Assembly (NCBI GenBank): GCA_025359905.1
Contig: JANYDF010000045.1
Location: forward strand, 1-38,857
DNA length: 38,857 nt
Source: Rhodospirillales bacterium
GTDB taxonomy: Bacteria; Pseudomonadota; Alphaproteobacteria; Acetobacterales; Acetobacteraceae
Direction: 5' to 3'
The notes under the pieces were generated by a model that worked only from the letters and a program-made list of their open reading frames with translations, did no database searches and had not been told where the DNA came from. The translations under genes were made by a program, and so were the position numbers. Within the stretch, counting starts at the first letter, position 1. The number at the start of each line of letters is the position of its first letter. This document shows positions 34,857-38,857 of this stretch, in pieces.

Positions 34857-35915
34857 TTGGTTGACAAGCCCATCCCTGGGGCGGTGCTCGGCATCGAAAG
34901 CTCCTGCGACGAAACCGCCGCCGCCGTGCTGGCCCCGGACGGCCGGGTGCTGGCCGAGGCGGTGCTGAGCCAGCAGGAGCACGCAGCCTTCGGCGGCGTC
35001 GTGCCCGAGATCGCAGCGCGCGCCCATCTGGCGCATCTGCCGGGGCTGGTTGCGGCCGTGATGCAGCGATCCGGCACGGATTTCGCGGCACTCGGCGGGG
35101 TCGCCGCCACTTCCGGCCCTGGGCTGATCGGCGGGCTGATCGTCGGCGCCGGGTTGGCCAAGGGTGTTGCAATAGCGCATCATTTGCCATTCATTGCGGT
35201 GAATCATCTCGAAGCCCATGCATTGACCGCGCGGCTGCCCGGCGTGGTTTCCGGGGGGGTGGCGTTCCCCTACTTGCTGCTGCTGGTGTCCGGCGGGCAT
35301 TGCCAATGCGTCTCGGTCGAGGGCGTCGGGACCTATGCCCGGCTCGGCGGCACCATCGACGATGCGGTGGGCGAGGCGTTCGACAAAGTGGGCAAACTGC
35401 TCGGCCTCGGCTGGCCCGGCGGCCCGGCGGTGGAACGGCTGGCGGCGCGAGGCGATCCACAGCGGTTTGCGCTGCCGCGCCCGCTGTTCGGCCGCCCCGG
35501 CTGCGATTTTTCGTTCTCCGGGCTGAAAACCGCCGTCGCGCAACTGGTCGTCAGCTACCCGCCTGGGGCGCTGCCCGGCCAGGACGCCGCCGATATCGCC
35601 GCCAGCTTCCAGGCCGCCGTGGCTGCGGTGATGGCCGACCGGGCGGGCCGGGCGATGGACCTGTTCGCCGCCCAACACGGCCCACGCACCTTGGTGGTGG
35701 CGGGCGGAGTCGCGGCCAACGGCGCGATCCGCGTGGCGCTGACCGCCGCTTGCGCCGCGCGCGGCTTCGCCTTCGTGGCCCCGCCGCTGCGGCTGTGCGG
35801 CGATAACGCGGTGATGGTGGCGTGGACCGGCATCGAGCGGCTGCGGCTCGGCCTGACCGATCCGCTCGGCCACGCGCCGCGCCCGCGCTGGCCGCTCGAT
35901 GAGATGGCGGCATGA
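34857..35915 (+). CDS. tsaD: tRNA N6-adenosine threonylcarbamoyltransferase
   Basis: A 352-residue enzyme that transfers threonylcarbamoyl to A37 of ANN-decoding tRNAs (t6A). The opening [18 protein letters not shown] is the family signature. The metal-binding His117 and His121 lie in [35 protein letters not shown] and [12 protein letters not shown] follow as expected. The start is TTG 34857, with GAAGGA nine bases upstream; no ATG is available before the conserved N-terminus. Its stop overlaps the rlmJ start (ATGA). Essential in most bacteria; functions with TsaB/TsaE, which are not in this window. Confidence 0.97.
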   Translation: MVDKPIPGAVLGIESSCDETAAAVLAPDGRVLAEAVLSQQEHAAFGGVVPEIAARAHLAHLPGLVAAVMQRSGTDFAALGGVAATSGPGLIGGLIVGAGLAKGVAIAHHLPFIAVNHLEAHALTARLPGVVSGGVAFPYLLLLVSGGHCQCVSVEGVGTYARLGGTIDDAVGEAFDKVGKLLGLGWPGGPAVERLAARGDPQRFALPRPLFGRPGCDFSFSGLKTAVAQLVVSYPPGALPGQDAADIAASFQAAVAAVMADRAGRAMDLFAAQHGPRTLVVAGGVAANGAIRVALTAACAARGFAFVAPPLRLCGDNAVMVAWTGIERLRLGLTDPLGHAPRPRWPLDEMAA

Positions 35916-36730
35916 ACTACCGCCACGCCTTCCACGCCGGCAATTTCGCCGATTGCTTCAAGCACGCGCTGCTGATCTGGCTGCTGCGGGCGCTGCAACG
36001 CAAGCCTGCCGGAATGATGATGTTGGATACCCATGCCGGTATCGGCCGCTACGACCTGGAAAGTGGCCCAGCCGCCCGCACCGGCGAGGCACGCGCCGGC
36101 ATTTTCCGCCTGCTGGAGCAGCCGCATCCAGCGCTGGCCGATTATCGCGGCGTGGTGCAAACCCTCGGCCTGTATCCCGGCTCGCCGGTGATCGCCCGGC
36201 ATCTGCTGCGCCGGCAGGACCGGCTGGTGTGCTGCGAGTTGCACCCCGAGGACGCCGAGGCGTTGCGCGGCTGCTTCTTCCGAGACAAGCAGGTGTCGGT
36301 GCATGAGCGCGATGGTTATGCCGCAGTCGGTGGCCTGCTGCCGCCCGCCGAGCGGCGCGGCTTGGTGCTGTTCGACCCGCCGTACGAAGCGGCGGACGAA
36401 TTTTACCGGCTGACCGACGCGCTGACATTAGCGCACCGGCGCTTTCCCGGTGGCGTGCTGGCAGCCTGGTATCCGGTGAAGCACCGCGCCCCGGTGCGGG
36501 CGTTCCACAACGCGCTGCGCGATGCCGGGATAAAGGATATGCTGGCCGCCGAGCTCTGGCTGCGCGAGCCGCTGGATGCGTCGCGGCTGAACGGCTGCGG
36601 CCTGCTGGTGATCAACCCGCCGTTCAAGTTCGAGACCGAGGTGCCGCCGTTGCTCGACGCGCTGCTGACCGGGCTGGGCGACGGCGAGCACGGCGAGGGC
36701 ATCGCGTTGCTGCGGTTGGCCGATGAGTAG
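35912..36730 (+). CDS. rlmJ: 23S rRNA (adenine-2030-N6)-methyltransferase RlmJ
   Basis: A 272-residue SAM-dependent N6-adenine methyltransferase. The N-terminal [20 protein letters not shown] is the RlmJ signature (the His/Lys in this segment contact substrate). The SAM site is [13 protein letters not shown], and the catalytic tetrad is DPPY at 155–158. It modifies one adenine of 23S rRNA and is not essential in E. coli. It is placed between tsaD and gpsA, overlapping both (four and eight bases), a compact operon not usual for rlmJ, which tends to stand alone. Confidence 0.95.
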   Translation: MNYRHAFHAGNFADCFKHALLIWLLRALQRKPAGMMMLDTHAGIGRYDLESGPAARTGEARAGIFRLLEQPHPALADYRGVVQTLGLYPGSPVIARHLLRRQDRLVCCELHPEDAEALRGCFFRDKQVSVHERDGYAAVGGLLPPAERRGLVLFDPPYEAADEFYRLTDALTLAHRRFPGGVLAAWYPVKHRAPVRAFHNALRDAGIKDMLAAELWLREPLDASRLNGCGLLVINPPFKFETEVPPLLDALLTGLGDGEHGEGIALLRLADE

Positions 36731-37685
36731 CGTGGCCGTCATCGGTGCCGGGGCCTGGGGCACGGCACTGGCGTTGCAGGCGCATCGCGCCGGGGCACGG
36801 GTGACGTTGTGGGCGCGCGACCCGGCGCGCGCCGCAGCAATGGCCGCCACGCGGCAAAATCCGCGTCAACCTGGGCTGACACTGCCGCCGGATATTGCTG
36901 TGGTGGCGGAGTTGCCGTCAGCCGATCTGATTCTGCTGGCGCCACCGCTGCAACATTTGCGCGCCATCGCCGCGGCACTGCCGCCGGGCGGGCCGCTGGT
37001 GTGCTGCGCCAAGGGCATCGAAGCGGCCACGCTGGCGATGCCGCTGGAAATGTTGGCCGAGGCGCAACCCGCCCGCCCGGCCTGCGTGCTGACCGGCCCC
37101 AACTTCGCCGCCGAAATCGCCGCCGGGCTGCCGGCCGCCGCCGTCGTGGCCGGCGACGCCGAGCCGGTGCGCGCCACGGTCATCGCCGCGTTGGCCACAC
37201 AAGCCTTCCGGCTGTACGGCAGCGCCGACCCGGTGGGCGCGCAGATCGGGGGTGCTGCCAAGAACGTGATTGCAATCGCCGCCGGTGCGGTGATCGGCGC
37301 CGGTCTGGGCGAGAACGCCCGCGCCGCGCTGGTCACGCGCGGCTTGGCCGAACTCGGCCGTTTGGCGGTGGCGCTGGGGGGACGGGCGGAAACCGTGGCG
37401 GGGCTGTCCGGCCTCGGCGACCTGCTGCTGACCTGCACCGGCGCCGCCAGCCGCAACTTCCGCTTCGGCGTGGCGCTGGGTGCCGGCCAATCCCCAGCCG
37501 AGATTCTCGCCGCGCATGATTACGTCACCGAGGGTGTGGCCACCGCGCCCGCGCTGGTACGCCGTGCGACGCAAGCCGGGGCCAGCGTGCCAATTTGCGC
37601 CGCCGTCGCTGCCGTGGTCAGCGGGCGGATCACGCTGGATCAGGCCATGAGCGCGCTGCTGGCGCGGCCGTTGCGCGATGAGTAG
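36723..37685 (+). CDS. gpsA: NAD(P)-dependent glycerol-3-phosphate dehydrogenase
   Basis: A 320-residue cytosolic enzyme that reduces dihydroxyacetone phosphate to glycerol-3-phosphate for phospholipid synthesis. The nucleotide-binding GAGAWGTALA (8–17), LTGPNFAAEIAAGLPAAAVV, the catalytic-lysine region GGAAKNVIAIAAGAVIGAGL and GLSGLGDLLLTCTG are all present. It starts eight bases inside the end of rlmJ, so it is translationally linked. tsaD–gpsA linkage is common in alphaproteobacteria; rlmJ is the extra gene here. The downstream toxin–antitoxin pair begins 52 bases later. Confidence 0.96.
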   Translation: MSSVAVIGAGAWGTALALQAHRAGARVTLWARDPARAAAMAATRQNPRQPGLTLPPDIAVVAELPSADLILLAPPLQHLRAIAAALPPGGPLVCCAKGIEAATLAMPLEMLAEAQPARPACVLTGPNFAAEIAAGLPAAAVVAGDAEPVRATVIAALATQAFRLYGSADPVGAQIGGAAKNVIAIAAGAVIGAGLGENARAALVTRGLAELGRLAVALGGRAETVAGLSGLGDLLLTCTGAASRNFRFGVALGAGQSPAEILAAHDYVTEGVATAPALVRRATQAGASVPICAAVAAVVSGRITLDQAMSALLARPLRDE

Positions 37686-37737
37686 ATTTTGCCGGCGTGG
37701 GGACCTATCTAGGAACGGTCTGGAACGGAGCGCGCCG

Positions 37738-37977
37738 ATGCCCACCGTCAGTATTGAAGCTGCCAGCGTCAGCCTATCCGCACTGGTTGATGCCGTGGCG
37801 TCCGGCGAAGACGTGGTTATGACGCGCGGCGGCACGCCGGTCGCGCGGTTGGTCGCAGTGCAGACGGACAAGCCCAGGCGGCAGCTTGGCATGTTTCGTG
37901 GCCAAATCGGGCGATTGCACGACGATTTTGATGCCCCGCTGCCATCTGACATTTTGTTGCAATTTCAGGGACAATGA
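37738..37977 (+). CDS. Phd/YefM-type antitoxin
   Basis: A 79-residue antitoxin. The N-terminal PTVSIEAASVSLSALVDAVA and VMTRGGTPVARLVAV form the Phd/YefM DNA-binding fold; the C-terminal QLGMFRGQIGRLHDDFDAPL is the toxin-neutralising tail common in Phd antitoxins paired with PIN toxins. ATG 37738 has a GGAG upstream; the open frame extends back into gpsA but is unlikely to be used. It overlaps the toxin start (ATGA). Confidence 0.87.
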   Translation: MPTVSIEAASVSLSALVDAVASGEDVVMTRGGTPVARLVAVQTDKPRRQLGMFRGQIGRLHDDFDAPLPSDILLQFQGQ

Positions 37978-38366
37978 GCGTTGTCCTGCTGGACACGCAT
38001 ATTCTGATTTGGGCGCTGGGCGAACCCGAACGCCTCGACGCTGCCGCGCGTGACCTGCTGGCCGATCCGGCCGTGAAGGTCTGGTTTAGCGCTGTGAGTA
38101 TTTGGGAAATCGCGATCAAGGCGGCGCTCGGTCGGGCCGATTTTCTGGTGCGCCCGGAGCGTATCATTCGGATGGCGCAGGACACCGGCTTCACTGAATT
38201 GTCGCTCGATGCACAAACAGCCGCGCGCGTGGCCGATTTGCCGATGCACCATGGCGACCCGTTCGATCGGTTGCTGGTGGCCCAGGCGATAGCTCAACAA
38301 GCGCGGTTTATCACTGCCGAACGCAGGCTGGCGGCATATTCTGATTTGGTCACGGTGCTGCGGTGA
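37974..38366 (+). CDS. VapC-like PIN-domain toxin
   Basis: A 130-residue PIN ribonuclease. Metal-site acids are seen in LLDTHILIWAL (Asp7), SIWEIAIKAALGR (Glu45) and HHGDPFDRLLVAQA (Asp95 and Asp98), which matches the COG3744 branch of PIN toxins that pair with Phd antitoxins. It likely cleaves a specific tRNA or rRNA site when freed from the antitoxin. It overlaps its antitoxin gene by four bases. It is unrelated in type to the PIN toxin at 26341. Confidence 0.9.
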   Translation: MSVVLLDTHILIWALGEPERLDAAARDLLADPAVKVWFSAVSIWEIAIKAALGRADFLVRPERIIRMAQDTGFTELSLDAQTAARVADLPMHHGDPFDRLLVAQAIAQQARFITAERRLAAYSDLVTVLR

Positions 38367-38574
38367 TTGGGCCTGCGTAGCCAACCCGAACCGCACCGGC
38401 CAACCACCCGCCGCGATGAACGGCCAATTGCCGCGTGTGGCGCCGCCCCCAGCGTGCCAGTTTCGTATGCAGAATCGCCGTCCCGCTTCCGCCGTCGCTT
38501 TTCACGTTGAAGTCGGTCCACGCATAGCTAGGCGCGATGTGCAACGACGGGCCGCGTAACATGACAACGAACAT
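38350..38574 (-). CDS. Doubtful small ORF, 74 residues
   Basis: A minus-strand frame reads MFVVMLRGPSLHIAPSYAWT and continues through KSDGGSGTAILHTKLARWGR. It overlaps the VapC end by 17 bases and the start of the membrane-protein gene at 38561. No family is recognised and no strong ribosome site is seen. It occupies a stretch (38367–38560) otherwise without a gene, which is the only reason to list it. Confidence 0.2.
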   Translation of the reverse strand: MFVVMLRGPSLHIAPSYAWTDFNVKSDGGSGTAILHTKLARWGRRHTRQLAVHRGGWLAGAVRVGYAGPITAAP

Positions 38575-38857
38575 TCGATCGCTTCGCGCAGTATTTTCTG
38601 CGCTGACGCCGCGCGTTGCAGGCCAAATCCTAATCAGCGGTGCGGCTGGCCTTGTGGCGTGGGAATTATTTGCCCGGCTGATCGCGCCGCTCTGGCTCGG
38701 CTTTGCGCTCGATCCAACCGGGCTGATTCAGATGGCCACCGGCGTTTCCGGCAGCCCGGCGGAAATCCTGCATCTGCTGACGGGTTTGGTGCTGTTTCCC
38801 GCAGGCTATGTTGTGGTGGCGGCGCCGCTGCTGCGCCGGGTGGCGGGCCTTGCCTGG
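38561..38857 (+). CDS. Small membrane protein, 3' end off the window
   Basis: Ninety-nine codons from ATG 38561 remain open at the right edge: MTTNIRSLRAVFSALTPRVA, then hydrophobic segments at about residues 22–48 (ILISGAAGLVAWELFARLIA) and 72–92 (LLTGLVLFPAGYVVVAAPLL). Two or more membrane helices are therefore present. I do not recognise the family. An in-frame ATG at 38537 would add eight residues; neither start has a convincing ribosome site. Confidence 0.6.
   Translation, partial: MTTNIRSLRAVFSALTPRVAGQILISGAAGLVAWELFARLIAPLWLGFALDPTGLIQMATGVSGSPAEILHLLTGLVLFPAGYVVVAAPLLRRVAGLAW

Noticed and set aside
1-38857. CRISPR array, tRNA or rRNA gene, integrase or IS element
   Set aside because: No regularly spaced repeats, tRNA cloverleaf signatures, rRNA words or transposase/integrase motifs were recognised while reading the window.

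Overview
The window is high-GC coding-dense DNA from an alphaproteobacterium. The marker neighbourhoods hemD–mic60–hemY divergent from tsaD…gpsA, and tlpA / argH–lptM … lysA–TIGR02302 (DUF4175), are alphaproteobacterial. The GC content and protein style suggest Rhodospirillales, possibly Acetobacteraceae; this is inference only. No rRNA, tRNA, CRISPR array, insertion sequence or prophage was seen.

Layout. (1) 1–8829 is a nitrogen/amide region. It holds a BMP-type ABC transporter (solute-binding protein plus a permease that looks broken at its 5' end), a divergent allophanate hydrolase (atzF), a polyprenyl-phosphate sugar transferase with a Gfo/Idh/MocA dehydrogenase, then on the minus strand a three-gene atzG–atzE–atzH (hpxXYZ-like) amidase operon, and a cupin protein. 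(2) 8906–17373 is a complete high-affinity potassium operon: an RBS-proximal hairpin, a 27-residue membrane ORF, kdpFABC, kdpDE, and a last gene for an EIIA-Ntr-like PTS protein, a plausible dedicated modulator of KdpD. (3) 17370–22617, minus strand, codes for a TlpA-like thioredoxin, a small sulfotransferase and a 1290-residue modular protein with three ChW-like repeats, a GT-A-like domain and two GT61-like domains joined by Pro/Ala linkers. (4) 22633–31535 is the argH–lptM … lysA–DUF4175 neighbourhood, apparently split by about 3.4 kb carrying a PLP dehydratase, a PuuE/NodB-like deacetylase, an RHH/PIN toxin–antitoxin pair and a secreted protein of unknown function. (5) 31536–31751 holds palindromic intergenic repeats. 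(6) 31752–34803, minus strand, is hemD–mic60-like–hemY. (7) 34857–37685 is tsaD–rlmJ–gpsA, each pair overlapping. (8) 37738–38366 is a Phd/VapC-type toxin–antitoxin pair, followed by the 5' part of a small membrane protein that runs off the right edge.

How the genes fit together. AtzF and AtzG/E/H carry out adjacent steps of ureide (biuret/cyanurate-type or oxalurate-type) nitrogen release, and the BMP transporter may supply a substrate. The kdp genes build and control the K+-importing P-type ATPase. The large glycosyltransferase and the sulfotransferase probably decorate a cell-surface glycan; the sugar transferase and dehydrogenase at 3.7–6.2 kb could belong to the same process. The rest is housekeeping: arginine, lysine, haem, tRNA t6A, rRNA methylation and phospholipid precursor synthesis. 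Assignments rest on reading translated sequences and recalled family motifs; no database search was run.
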